Below, piece by piece: positions 11,226 to 22,869 of a stretch of DNA of 36,883 bases. The first letter of the stretch is position 1; each line of letters begins with the position of its first letter. The stretch spans positions 125,325 through 162,207 of the forward strand of contig VHZZ01000071.1 in NCBI GenBank assembly GCA_009801015.1, written 5' to 3'. A model generated the notes under the pieces. It worked only from the letters and a program-made list of their open reading frames with translations. It was not told where the DNA came from and searched no databases. The position numbers were made by a program, and so were the translations under genes. The stretch comes from Silene noctiflora. Lineage: Eukaryota; Streptophyta; Magnoliopsida; Caryophyllales; Caryophyllaceae.

Positions 11226-11846
11226 NNNNNNNNNNNNNNNNNNNNNNNNNNNNNNNNNNNNNNNNNNNNNNNNNNNNNNNNNNNNNNNNNNNNNNNNNNN
11301 NNNNNNNNNNNNNNNNNNNNNNNNNNNNNNNNNNNNNNNNNNNNNNNNNNNNNNNNNNNNNNNNNNNNNNNNNNNNNNNNNNNNNNNNNNNNNNNNNNNN
11401 NNNNNNNNNNNNNNNNNNNNNNNNNNNNNNNNNNNNNNNNNNNNNNNNNNNNNNNNNNNNNNNNNNNNNNNNNNNNNNNNNNNNNNNNNNNNNNNNNNNN
11501 NNNNNNNNNNNNNNNNNNNNNNNNNNNNNNNNNNNNNNNNNNNNNNNNNNNNNNNNNNNNNNNNNNNNNNNNNNNNNNNNNNNNNNNNNNNNNNNNNNNN
11601 NNNNNNNNNNNNNNNNNNNNNNNNNNNNNNNNNNNNNNNNNNNNNNNNNNNNNNNNNNNNNNNNNNNNNNNNNNNNNNNNNNNNNNNNNNNNNNNNNNNN
11701 NNNNNNNNNNNNNNNNNNNNNNNNNNNNNNNNNNNNNNNNNNNNNNNNNNNNNNNNNNNNNNNNNNNNNNNNNNNNNNNNNNNNNNNNNNNNNNNNNNNN
11801 NNNNNNNNNNNNNNNNNNNNNNNNNNNNNNNNNNNNNNNNNNNNNN
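11226..11846. other. Assembly gap (621 N)
   Basis: Unbroken run of N inside the CACTA element. The reading frames that cross it are artefacts. The gap size may be an estimate. Confidence 0.99.
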
Positions 11847-11855
11847 TATTAAATA

Positions 11856-12258
11856 CTGACGGATAGTCCGTCAGAATATATTGTCAGAGGAACATAATGC
11901 TGACGGAAAATCCGTCAGTGTTTTTGTATTACTGACGGATAGTCCGTCAGAATTATGTTGTCAGTATTTACAATTACTGACGGATAGTCCGTCAGTAATC
12001 CAAAAAACTGACGGTTTGTCCGTCAGTTTTTTTACTGACGGTTAATCCGTCAGTAATCAACTTAACTGACGGACAGTCCGTCAGTTATATAACTGACGGA
12101 TTAACCGTCAGTAAATTTGATTACTAACGGATTAAACGTCAGTATTCATTTTTTCGTGACGGTTTGGGCTGACGCAATTTACTGACGGAAAATCCGTCAG
12201 TAATGCTGATTTCTGACGGATTTTAGCCGTTTCTGACGGATTTCACCCGTCAGTTTTC
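11856..12258. repeat. Array of TGACGGA/TCCGTCA palindromes (CACTA subterminal region)
   Basis: About ten units of the form CTGACGGA-3 to 4 bases-TCCGTCAG, each separated by 5-25 AT-rich bases. The central spacer varies (TAG, AAA, TTTG, TTAA, CAG, TTAA). The left subterminal side (10970-11085) has mostly single TGACGG copies, so the array is asymmetric. Confidence 0.9.
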
Positions 12259-12279
12259 CGTGTTTTTGGTGTAGTGTTT

Positions 12280-13079
12280 GAATCATATAACAATCATATT
12301 AAATCGGGTCATTTAGTTTTACCAAATTTACCAGCACTTAGAGCTGGACATAGGCCGAGTTAGTGCAGGTCGGGAGCGGGCTAACTTGGTAGAGACTGGA
12401 CAGTGAACCTAAGCCCACACCACAGGCTGCTAATGAGTGGGTTGAGGCGGGTCAGGCTGTGGAATTGGTGGCCCTGAACCGGCTCGATAGGGCAGTGGGC
12501 CAGGCGGGTTGTTCGGTGTGGGCTGGGAATTTGTGAGCTTGAGCTCGGGCCGGCTGGGGGAGCAAGTCGGCCGGCTGGGGAAAAGTGGGCCCGGTTAGCA
12601 GGCCGGGTTAGTGTGAGCCAGACTGCCCCGTACATACGTCCAGACATCCAACTCTAACACCACTTATAAACAATAGATCATAAGTTCGAGATTTGAGGGG
12701 CCAACTTCAAATCTCATCATGGTTTATGGCCTCTTAACACTTCTCATGGCCCCAATTTTACCTTTTTCCAAGGGCATTCTCAATTTCTCAAGGCTTCTAG
12801 CCTCCTATATCACCTAAACTTTTCAACACGAGAGCGGATTTTTTGTCTTATTTTGTATTTCATCTTGTGTTCTACTATATTTTCCGTGTGACACATCATT
12901 AGTTTAATAAATATTGTTATTTATTTTCTTATATAAATGATGATGTGTCGCATGATTAAGACAATGAGCAGGAAATGAGACACTAAAGTGGAACCGGTGA
13001 TCTCTACTAGTCCAACACACTACCATCGAATTTAATCTAATTTCAAAATTATTTAACAATTAATAAAAAAACCCATTTA
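12280..13079. other. Spacer with a GC-rich GGGCC/GGCGGG degenerate repeat and a possible MITE
   Basis: 12330-12640 is unusually G-rich for this window, with many GGGCC, GGCGGG, GGCCGG words and no long frame of coding character. 12830-13010 contains a weak inverted repeat (GTGACACATCATTA near 12888 against ATGATGATGTGTCGCAT near 12947) and ends resembling the MITE at 1065, but a TSD could not be defined. Confidence 0.45.
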
Positions 13080-13384
13080 CTTTAATATTTAAATCACTAC
13101 AAACTTCTCTCTTCACTCCCTCTCTCTTACATATACTCAAAAATTTTCACACTTCAATCCTTCATCATTCCATAAATCCTTCAAAATCACCATTAAAAAA
13201 TCCAACATTTTTCCAAAATCTTCAAAACCCAGAATTTCTTCTTTCCTCTAATTCACTCTAATTAAGCAAAGTATCAATCTTTCTACATTAATATTATATA
13301 AAACTATATAAAATAATTAAAACTTACCAAATCCCAATTACCCACAAAATCTAAGCAATTCTTTTGATAGATTAAGTTTCTTTA
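13080..13384 (+). promoter_or_regulatory. Probable katanin p80 promoter-proximal region and leader
   Basis: Upstream of the ATG at 13385 the DNA becomes very CT-rich (13106-13130, CTCTCTTCACTCCCTCTCTC) and then C/A/T-rich with few G residues up to about 13360, as in plant 5' UTRs. No clear TATA box could be chosen. Extent is approximate. Confidence 0.35.
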
Positions 13385-16300
13385 ATGGCTAAACATGGAT
13401 ATAAACTCCGTATCCTTTATTTTTAGTTTATTTTTTATATTCAATTTAGCTTAATTCATGTTTATGTGGTCTGTTTTTTAGTGGGTTAATCTTTAATTTG
13501 TTAAAATTGTTAGGAAATTAAGTTTGAGTTAAATGTAGTTGTTTTTGTTGCTTATGTTTTGATTTAGGGTGGTCATAACGCCACTCGGAAATATAGTCGG
13601 CCACAACTACGGGTATTAAAATAATACTGTTATATAACGAGTGCCGGAGTACATTTCCTCTTTGTTGTTATCATTCCCCTTTATTTAAGTTTTCTGTAAA
13701 AAGAATACTAGTAATAATGTTCATTTTTGTTGTTTTCTGTTGTTTTCCACCGACTAAATCATGTGTGTGTAGTTCATTGTATTTGGTTTGTAATTGATTT
13801 CTCAATTAAATACTGGCTCTGTCTCAACTGATTCTTTACGTTTTGTTTTTTATTCTTTGTAAGGAGTATTTTAATCGAATGTCGAGTTGATGTTGAGATA
13901 GTGGGAGTATAATTTTTAGGTGAATGAAATTATGGGTTATAATTGTAAATGTTGTTTTTTTGCTTAAAGTTTAAACTAAAGGGAGTTACTACCTATAATT
14001 ATAATCATTAAATTGGTATTTGAAGAACATTGTTTTGTTAAATTATGATGATTTTTTGATGTGGTTTTAATTGATCTATGAATAGTGAGGGTGAATTTTA
14101 TATATGGATGATTGAAATTGTACTCCGTTTGTCTCATTCATTTGTTTACCTTTCTATTCTTTGTGAGGGGTGTTTTATTCAAATGTAAACAAATAATTGG
14201 GACGGAGTGAGTACATGTTCTATGTTTATGGGATTTTTCTTGACCAAAGTTTGAATGCAAAGAGGAATTTGTGGCGCATTCCGGAAATGTTAATTGCCTA
14301 AGGATAGGGAAGAAAGCATGCCGCCTTCTTCTGACGGGTGGAGATGATCATAAAGCTAATTTGTGGTCGATTGGCAAACCCACTTCTTTGATGGTCAGTT
14401 GATCATCATTCTATTACAAGTTTTGATGTTGTAGGATATGTTGATGTATAGTTTTACACTCTTTGAGAATGTGTTATAGTTTCGGATGTATTTTGGGCAA
14501 ACACAGCATTTACTATGTTTGATATGATTGGAAAGTAGGAGTCTTGGGTGAGATGGTTTGGCAGTGTGATGATGCAAGTATTTAAGTATTTCTGGTAAAT
14601 TTTGTAAGTTTTGAGGCTAAAAGTATACTAAAACCTTAGCAGTCTTGGTGACTGTAAATAACCTGAAGTGCAAGAATTTGATGGTTGGTGTATGATTAAT
14701 TTGTTGTGACCTGTGAGTTGTCGAGTTTAATTCCTCATACTACGTTAATCAAAATGTGCTTTTGTGCCGTTGTGGAATGTGGCAGAAGTATGAGTTTCCA
14801 CAAAAAAATTATATGAGACGGTGTCATATCATAATGTTAGATCATTCCATTTGCGCTATAGTATATGATAACATGCAAAAATATGGGATGATCTCAAGCG
14901 TTAGACCACTTCATACAAGACTCAGTTGTTAGATATCCTATTATAGTTACGTAATAATTGTCACCTGTCAGTCTTGCTAAAAATTTATGGTAGGTACAGT
15001 TTGATTTTTCCTCTTTTGCTCTTGTACTAGCAGGGCCCTGAATGACTGATTTCAGTTGCTGTTTGGAATTTGTTTTCTTAATGTAGTAACTGCTAGTAAG
15101 ACTGTTAACCAATGCGAAGGGCATTAATGCAAAATTAGAACTCTTAGGCTAGTTATTCAGTTGGATCATCATCTTGTCATGCTGTTAGTTCTTAGTAAAG
15201 ATAATTAAATAGAGCTTAGTCTGACTACAACTACTCAACATGGTTAAGGTGTCTTGTTACGTAGGTTATACCTGTTCATTTATTGGTCCCTGAAATAATC
15301 CACAATGGTCACCACTTTTTGCTAGATAACAATTCTAAGCCATTTATAGTAAAGAAACATATTGAACATAACAGGTAAATTATAGTTTAACTTCATAGGT
15401 TCTCACATTGCTGTCGCTTATATTTGTTCATTATTTTATGTTAACTTCGCCATTGTGGTACGATGTCACTCAACGTCTGATGTATGATGAATGTTTCTCT
15501 TGTGATCCCAGAGCTTATGTGGTCACACAACTCCAGTCGAAAGTTTGGCCTTTGATTCGACAGAGGTGTTGGTTCTTGGCGGAGCTGCTTCTGGTACTGT
15601 AAAGTTGTGGGACCTGCAAGAGGCAAAAAGTGAGTCTTCGATCTCCTGTTATCTGTTACTCCTTCCATTCACTTAAATTTACTACATTTTCTTTTAGAAA
15701 AATGTCTAGGGCATGAAAAAAATGTGATGGAAGACCGGGATTCGCACTCACAAGGGAATGTTTTAGTAGTTATAATTTTTCAAGGAAGGAAATGTAGTTA
15801 ATCGCTTAAATGTCCCTCCAAGGAGAATCTACTTGTTCTGAATGAATGGGGTATTTTTGATGATTTACTTCTGGTGTTCACTTTGTTCACATTTAATGCA
15901 TCAAATGAGAGATACTGCATCTCCTGATCTGGTGTTTACTTTCCTTTTTCTTTTATTTTTTTTTAAGCGCAGTGGTCCGAACTCTTACTGGTCACAGATC
16001 CAACTGCACATCTGTTGAATTCCACCCGTTTGGAGAATTTTTTGCTTCTGGTTCAGCGGACACTGACCTAAAGATATGGGATATAAGAAAGAAAGGGTGC
16101 ATTCATACATATAAGGGCCACAACCTCGGGATAAATACTATTAAGTTTTCACCCGATGGCCGATGGGTTGTTTCAGGTGGATTTGATAACGTTGTAAAGG
16201 TAAGATAACTGCCAGGTGCCCAGGTCTTAGCTCGTCTGTCTTACCTAGCTGAGGTGGCTTGGAGAATCTTGGCGTTTAGTTACTGAAGGTGCTTATTATT

Positions 16301-19300
16301 TCTTATAATAGGTATGGGATTTGACAGCTGGAAAATTGTTGCATGATCTTAAGTTCCATAACGGTCATATCAGATCCTTAGATTTTCACCCTCAAGAATT
16401 TCTTTTGGCTACAGGTACTCTGCTCATTATCATACGTTTAGCTTTGTTATTTTCACCCTCTCTCCAGCCTTATGTGCTTGCATTAGCTCCATACTACCAT
16501 ACTTGTTGTAAAGTTTTCTGATGCAATTAAGCTTACATGTTTCCTTGTGCTGATACAACTGTTTGCTTCCTATTATATGAACCTTTTCCAGGTTCAGCAG
16601 ATAGAACTGTCAAGTTTTGGGATCTGGAAACATTTGAGATGATTGGTTCTGCTAACGCTGAGGTACTGGATCTTTTCGTGGCCCAAAGCTTCTTTAATAG
16701 CTGTTAAATAGTACTAGTGGTCTAGTGATCTTCAGATAATAGCCTGCAGTAAGCTAGACTGTAGATTGCAGAAATTCTTGCAATGGCTTTCCTCGAACGA
16801 GTCTCACTTTTCTTTATTGCTTGCATTTCAATCATCGTTTAAAATTTTGGCCGCCAGCCCGCCACACTGAATTACGACCAGTTTATTAAGGTTTAGAGGA
16901 TACCATGACTGAAGTTCATGGTGGTATCGGCCATGTTTATGGCAATGCAACCGAGATTAGACCGTGACGATGAATTCTGCGATCAAGTGTCACATCAAGC
17001 TTTAACACCATGGTCTATGCCGCTGGTTATGAAGAAAAATGATCTGCCTTGTGTAGAAATAGAACTCATTAATAGTAGTACATCGTCTACATTTCTTGAT
17101 GATGTCATATTTACTTTGCCTATATCGTTTGCCTTATTGCTGCTATGGTATGTTTGTCATATAGGCGACAGGAGTGCGTGCAATGACATTTCATCCTGAT
17201 GGGAGGACCCTATTTTGTGGATATGACAATAACTTGAAGGTATAAATGTTGCTTGAACGAACTCTTTTATGGAACTGCGACGAAAAGGATAGCTAACTAA
17301 CGTTTCTGCGTCCTTCCACAGGTCTATTCATGGGAGCCTGTTCTATGCCATGACGCTGTTGACATGGGATGGTCAACACTTGGCGATCTCTGCATCAAAG
17401 AAGGGAATTTAATTGGTTGCTCTTACTACCGTAATTCTATTGGAGTTTGGGTTGCTGATCTCTCTGTATGTATCTCATTGCATGCATGTATGCACTCATT
17501 TGTACCGCCTTTTTTCTCAGCAATAATTTTTCATTCTTTCCTGCTTGTAGTGTGTTAAGCCTTACGGGACCCGGGATTCTTGTTCACCCCAAGATAGTAG
17601 CGCTGTCAAACTGAAGTTTGATATCCAAGGAAGTCAGTCTGCAGAAAAAGTTGGCCAGTCTGCTGATCCCCCTTCTGTCTTGCGCTCTACTTCGCCACAT
17701 ACTGATGCAACAGAGATAAAGAATATCTACGTGGATTGTAAGTCGTATTTTCCTTACTGATACTGAGGTTAAAGTTGCAAGTTTCTTCAAAGTTACATAA
17801 ATTGCTATTTAAGCAAGACTTTCTCTTAGTATAATCAAATTTATTAAAGTAAGTTCGTGTACAATGGTGGAACTGGAACAGTAATGGACAAATGGTAGCC
17901 ATTAGTATAGTCTGTGCTACTTTTTATTAGGCTGATGCTATTGCCACGGGCCAAATGTCCTAAGCCATGGGCATTTAGTATAAGCTACAGAATAGTATTT
18001 TAATGCACCACTCTCTTAAAGATCCGTGCCCTATTTTATCCACCCGGTGGATTTATACTCTTCCTTTTTTTTTTAATATGGCTGTGGTTACAGAATACTG
18101 GCTTCATGCTTACAGGTTTTGTTACACATCTGTAGGGTTCTTTTAACAATTTGTTACTCTTCCCGGTTTCCATTTTTATTGAGGCCAAAGGCTCGATTTT
18201 CTTCGCTTAGGAATATGATAGGACTAAGCAGAATGGTTCACTGACCTCTTTGTGCTTCCTGTATAGTTGTTTGTAGAATAGTTTTGGTGTATTTCTCAGC
18301 GTAATTTTTATTATTGGTCATCTTGAAACAACCGGTGTGTATGAGTACATTTAAACCCTGTTACCTCCTACAAGCAGGAGCCTTTGAGGCACTGAGGTAA
18401 ATTTATTGCTTTTGTTTCTTTTCTCGCTTGTAATTTGAAAGATTCTTGAACTACAGATGAGAAACCTGTCAGATCTCGTAGAACAGGCTTAGCGAATAGA
18501 TCAAAGGCAGTATCACCACCACCACACACTCGGGAAACCAGCAAGGCGTCTGCTGGAAAGCAAAGTACTCCTATCGCGACCTCTGGAAAACCAAATGGTC
18601 CACCTGGCGGTAGATCTTTCTATGTCCCAAGCGTCATTCCTAGAGAAAGCTCTAGTGGCAAGAGTTCTGCCAATTTGAGAAGAGAGTCATTGACACCCTC
18701 TACTGCTAGGGCTGGAACCGGAGGATCAGTCAAGGCGACTAACACAAGTAGTAAATCGAACAGCAGATTTGATGTACATGCGGCAGATCAAAAGTCTTTT
18801 GATAAGCCTTTAGCAGATGTTGGATTCAAAGATTTGGTTGAAGATGCATGTCCTACTTTGGAAAAAGTTGATGACGTTCAAGAAAAGCCATCTCCTGTAT
18901 TACCCTCTAATCAACAAACCAGTAAGATATCGCCTCTTGTCATATTACCATATTATGCATGCATATGGCAAAGTGCCTCTTCTGAAGCCACTAGTGTGCT
19001 TTACTTTCTGTTTTGATATATAGTTTTTACTTATAACTCGTTTGGATCACTGTAGGGAGCAATCCTCTTGATCATAAAGAAATACCAACTGTAAAAGTCA
19101 TAAATGGAGGTAATGATTCATCCTAGGAATTTAGACGGGTGATTTTTTTAAATAATGTGGAACTGATTGTAAAATTAAATTTGTTTGCAGCAGCTGTGGC
19201 TCATGGGAGGACGCGGTCTCTTGTCGAGAAATTTGAAAAGGTGAGACTGTGTAGTAGCAGTGAAGATCCAATGGTCAGTGTGGCTCCTGAAGTGGTTGCT

Positions 19301-21762
19301 GATCGGCTTAAGAACTCCACAGTGGTAGTAGACTTGTACCCTAATGATTAAAGAATCTTTAGATGTTACATATGTGAAGTTTGGAACTTAAATTGTTATA
19401 TCTTTTTTTGTCATGGACCCTGAATTAACTTCTTGATGCTTTCCTGGAAATTTTTAGAGCTTTTGTGGCACCATCTTTATTTTGAAATGGCATTTTAATA
19501 AATCCCATTTCCTTCAAATTTCACGCTGTCTGTCCATTATTTGGCCTTGTAAAAAATCGATGGAAGTGTTGTAATAAATGGGATGCTTGTACTAACAGGA
19601 AGAAGAGCCTCAAGTTTCTGGTAGAAAGATGACATCAGTGTGTGACACAAATGTTATTGAAGATCTGATGCAAATTCATGATGTCTTACTAAGTGGTCTC
19701 CGTTCTCGCCTAACAAAGTTGCAGGTAATTTCTAATTTGTGTTCTGGGGTCAAAACTCTTGTCTATTACTCTTGGAATTGCAAATGTTTTTTTTTTTCCA
19801 TTTTTTTTCCTTTTCAGCTCTTGAATGCCCTTCTTACATGAGAGTATGGAGTATCAGATCTGACGGTCTTTTGAAAACCCCAATTGGAAGAATGTTTCTT
19901 AATACATTTGCGCAAAAGTTTCTATAAGACGGTGTTACATGTGAGATGAGACCAACCCATTAACTGTATTATTAAAAAAGGAAGATATAAGTATTTAGGT
20001 TGATCTCACATACTCACATGTGAGACGAGACCGTCTCATACAAGACTCAATTTGACAGATTTGTTTGTACTTTCAGATGATCCGACACTTATGGGAACGC
20101 AATGACGTCAAAGGTGCCATTACTGCTTTGAGGAAGTTACCTGATCAGTCTGTAAGTGCTTAGCTATTGATTTTGTTCTGTGCCTTAGTTTATTGGTTTA
20201 CTTTTCATATACTTATGATGATGATCCGTCAAAAGTGAGCGGCTTCAAAACTTTCTTTCTTTTGGGTTCAGGTCCATGCGGATGTCATTAGTGTGCTTGC
20301 GGAAAAGATGGAAATGATTACACTTGATTTGTTCTCATGTATGCTACCAATACTGGTGGGCCTCCTCGATAGCAAGATGGAGAGGTAATTACTAATTATG
20401 TCATCTTCTGGCTCTAGTGGCAGATCTTTCTTTAAGGGTCCAAATATTCCAAGTATACATTAACGTTACCTCAATGCCTAAAAGACTTCCGTAAATGGCG
20501 GGATAAAGGGAGTTAGATGTGGGGGTGTTTGGCAAGAAGCATATTGGTCAATGGTCAATTTTTAGCATATTCAAGGGTTTTGACATGTTTGACCAATCAA
20601 TATGCTAATTTGAATATTTGGTAAACAACATATTTGGGGTCAATACTCAATATGCTGCTTACCCCAACATATTGGTTAACATATTCTAAAATAGGAAATT
20701 TTACACCATTTTACAAAGAAAACTAACAATCTACTAATCTTAATTTGCTAATTACCAAACACTCCAACCTTCTAATAAAATCTGCCATTTATAACCGCTT
20801 TTATAATCTGCTTATGCTGGAATTAATCCGCTGGTTACCAAACAGGGCCCTAGAACCTAAGAATATCGGGCCTTAATTCCACCTGAATGATAACTCGGTA
20901 TTTGAAGTGTATTATTATACAAAACTACATATTTTTCATCTTTTTTTGCATGAAATGGGATATAACTTTAGCTTTTGAGTGTGTCTGAACCATCGGCGCT
21001 ACAATTTGCTTCGACCCCTGCCTAGGTGTCAAACTGCCTTCTCCTATATGAGCACATCGCTTATTCTGTGACTATCTTTCGATACATAAGAGTGATATAC
21101 TATACTTGTGTAACAACGCCAATTCTCTCCATGCATTCTGCAGGCATGCAAAACTATCTATGGAGATGTTACTCAAACAAGTTGCACTATTTGGGCCAAC
21201 AATCAGCTCAACAATCTCAACGCCTCCTTCGGTGGGTGTTGATCTTCATCAAGAAGAACGGTATACCTCTATCTCTTGCTAGCCTGTGTCTTCCCGCCTA
21301 TTGGTTATTGCCCATCACTTTCAGGTGTTCATGAATTTAACATTTTAAATATTCTGAAAATTTTAACAGGATTGAGCGATCCAAGCAGTGCTTTTCTCAG
21401 TTGCATCAGATCCGAGGATTTCTTCCAGCACTCGCAAGGTATTTTTAGTTTACCTGTTTTATGATTATAGGTTTTAATAGAATACTTTTGATTCAAACAC
21501 GAGCTCATGCTGGAACGGTCAGCTTTGATTCTAAGTTGTTCAACTTTGACCATTACTTTCTCCAAATATATAGAGGCATAATTTAAAGTAATCTAGCTTA
21601 ATTTATCGTGACAAACATAAGTTTAATCATCATTCTGATAATCCAAATTTATAGCTTAAATTCTGAAATTTATGTCAATGTTTACTGTAATACAGGAGGG
21701 GTGGATCACTTGCTAAATCGGCTCTGGAACTTAATCTCGTTCTACAAGACCATAACATGTAA
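13385..21762 (+). CDS. KTN80: Katanin p80 WD40 repeat-containing subunit B1 homologue, 18 exons
   Basis: Regulatory subunit of the microtubule-severing enzyme katanin; in plants KTN80 targets the p60 ATPase to microtubule branch and crossover points in the cortex. Exons: 13385-13409, 14263-14393, 15512-15629, 15973-16199, 16312-16414, 16592-16662, 17165-17239, 17322-17465, 17551-17737, 18457-18921, 19056-19109, 19191-19324 (or to 19240), 19599-19724, 20077-20151, 20272-20384, 21144-21260, 21370-21438, 21696-21762; 766 aa (738 with the short form). The start MAKHGYKL plus EFVAHSGNVNC matches plant KTN80. WD40 repeats occupy about residues 10-300 (LWSIGK, KLWDLQEA, KIWDIRKK, KVWDLTAG, KFWDLETF); WDIR is a WDxR (DWD) motif. 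A Ser/Pro-rich linker (about 300-590) is followed by the conserved C-terminal con80 domain that binds p60 (about 600-766, with RSRLTKLQ and HLWERNDVKGAI). No disrupted frame. The first intron donor is GTATCC, a weak site, and exon 1 is only 25 nt. Confidence 0.95.
13813..13907. mobile_element. Stowaway-like MITE in katanin intron 1
   Basis: TA|CTGGCTCTGTCTCAACTGAT at the left and TGTTGAGATAGTGGGAG|TA at the right. The inverted ends match imperfectly and TA flanks both sides. 95 bp. Confidence 0.6.
14123..14211. mobile_element. Stowaway MITE in katanin intron 1
   Basis: TA|CTCCGTTTGTCTCATTCATT at the left and TTGGGACGGAGTGAG|TA at the right. The inner inverted segment ATTTGTTTAC/GTAAACAAAT pairs. 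89 bp with TA duplication, typical of Tc1/mariner-type MITEs. Confidence 0.8.
14805..14932. mobile_element. Foldback MITE (GAGACGGT family), katanin intron 2
   Basis: The left end TTATATGAGACGGTGTCATA and right end CACTTCATACAAGACTCA form imperfect inverted repeats, with GATCATTCC/GGGATGATC inside. It shares end sequence with the element at 19915-20052 in another intron of the same gene. No TSD was resolved. Confidence 0.5.
15659..15852. mobile_element. Degraded Stowaway-like MITE in katanin intron 3
   Basis: The left end CTCCTTCCATTCACTTAAAT preceded by TA; the inverted inner segment ATGTAGTTAATCGCTTAAAT at about 15792-15811 and a right end GAATGAATGGGG|TA. The match is interrupted, so boundaries are uncertain. 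Confidence 0.4.
19915..20052. mobile_element. Foldback MITE (GAGACGGT family), katanin intron 13
   Basis: The left end TCTATAAGACGGTGTTACAT then GTGAGATGAGACCAACC. The right end inverted reads GTCTTGTATGAGACGGTC, then CTCACATGTGAG and GTGAGATCAACC. Clear hairpin potential; no clean TSD. Confidence 0.6.
20525..20852. mobile_element. Possible hAT-like MITE in katanin intron 15
   Basis: The left GGGGGTGTTTGGCAAGAAGC and right inverted AGGGCCCTGTTTGGTAACCA share TGTTTGGYAA. An internal end-like TTACCAAACACTCC at 20751-20764 suggests a composite. The 759-bp intron (20385-21143) is enlarged mainly by this block. No convincing 8-bp TSD. Confidence 0.4.
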
Positions 21763-22852
21763 TTTTGCCCGCGTTTTTTTTCTCGACAAAGCGATTCACC
21801 TCTTTAGGTAGAAGAGTTGAAGATTCATGATGATTTTGGAGTGCTGCTTTCTGCCTTTTTCACCCCATCCTGTTAATTTGTGCAAAATACCCAACGCCAT
21901 GACACCGCAGCCCTAAAATGATCCCAAGAATGCCGAGATATACCTTTAATCGATGAATGTAGTTCTTATTATTTATTTTGTATAATTAGCTATTTTAGGT
22001 TGTATACCAACGAACGAAAAAAGAAGCCTGCATTGATGTAACATTTTCTCCCAACTGTTATAGGGCTGTATAATAATGAAACATAGTCCTCAATGTCGAT
22101 TATCGACCAGCGTTTCTAAATTTGCATTCCCGTCATTTGTGGTCATTAATTTGTCAAACAATCTCTAGCAACACGGGGCAAATGGTCGACTGTGATATTC
22201 ATGACCTGAGTTCTTTCTCGTAAATACAATCCGTCATCCGGTATGTTGAAAAACACTCTTGTTCATGTACTTCGAAGCGAATGCGTGAAAAGGACTAGGG
22301 CGTTGACGGATGAAAAAAAAAGTATTTTAAGAAGGAAGCAAAATGTTGACTAGTGACATTTAACAATTTGAATTTGTTTTTTCTTCTAGAATGATAAAAA
22401 AAAAAAGAGTACACAAAAATTGAAGTGTAAAATACATTATGGAACCTTCTTTAGCATTTTATGTATTTACAGTAACGGTGTTACAAATACGATTTTGATA
22501 ATGACGGGATTCAAAACCAGGTTATAAATACCATATTTCATGATTTTACCAAGTAATCTAATTGACATTTGCAGATTGCAGGGCAATGAGTTGTTAATAA
22601 GTGCAAATTATGGTTGAATCATGGTGGTTGTCTATTGGGAGAGGGAGAGGGAGAGGGAGAGACTTGTGGTGAGGATTCTAGAAAGTTATGAAATAACTTT
22701 ATCCGATAAAGTTTTCTAACTGCGATAGTTTGCAAATAGATCCTTTTTATAACCAAATTTTCGTTAAATGGATGATAAACTCTAACAATTCTACCAAAAA
22801 ATAAACTCTAGAAGATCTCAACACCAATTTTTTTGATGTCAAACAAGGCCCA
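21763..22852. other. Katanin p80 3' flank and spacer
   Basis: The start should contain the katanin 3' UTR; a candidate near-upstream poly-A element AATAATGAAA lies at 22072. After that only AT-rich single-copy-looking DNA and the short microsatellite at 22637. No gene seen. Confidence 0.4.
22637..22662 (+). repeat. (GGGAGA)n microsatellite
   Basis: About four perfect GGGAGA units. Confidence 0.9.
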
Positions 22853-22869
22853 AGACCAATACAATATAT

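Larger units (their letters stand above)
10939..12276. mobile_element. Non-autonomous CACTA (En/Spm) transposon
   Basis: The left end reads CACTACAAAAAAAACACGGG; the right end inverted reads CACTACACCAAAAACACGGA. Both continue AAACTGACGG. TTT flanks both ends (10936-10938 and 12277-12279), the 3-bp duplication expected of CACTA elements. Subterminal regions are crowded with TGACGG in both orientations, the usual arrangement for transposase binding. About 1.34 kb including 621 unknown bases. The readable interior (11094-11225) is GC-richer but shows no recognisable transposase. Confidence 0.93.

Noticed and set aside
11094..11866. Long open frames of about 250 codons
   Set aside because: They are open only because they cross 621 unknown bases.
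11856..12258. Regularly spaced palindromic repeats resembling a CRISPR array
   Set aside because: Plant nuclear context, unequal spacers of 5-25 AT-rich bases, and location inside a CACTA element with TIRs and TSD; this is a subterminal repeat region.
19139..19351. Separate 70-codon gene
   Set aside because: Its middle is katanin exon 12 in the same frame; the first residues come from the preceding intron.
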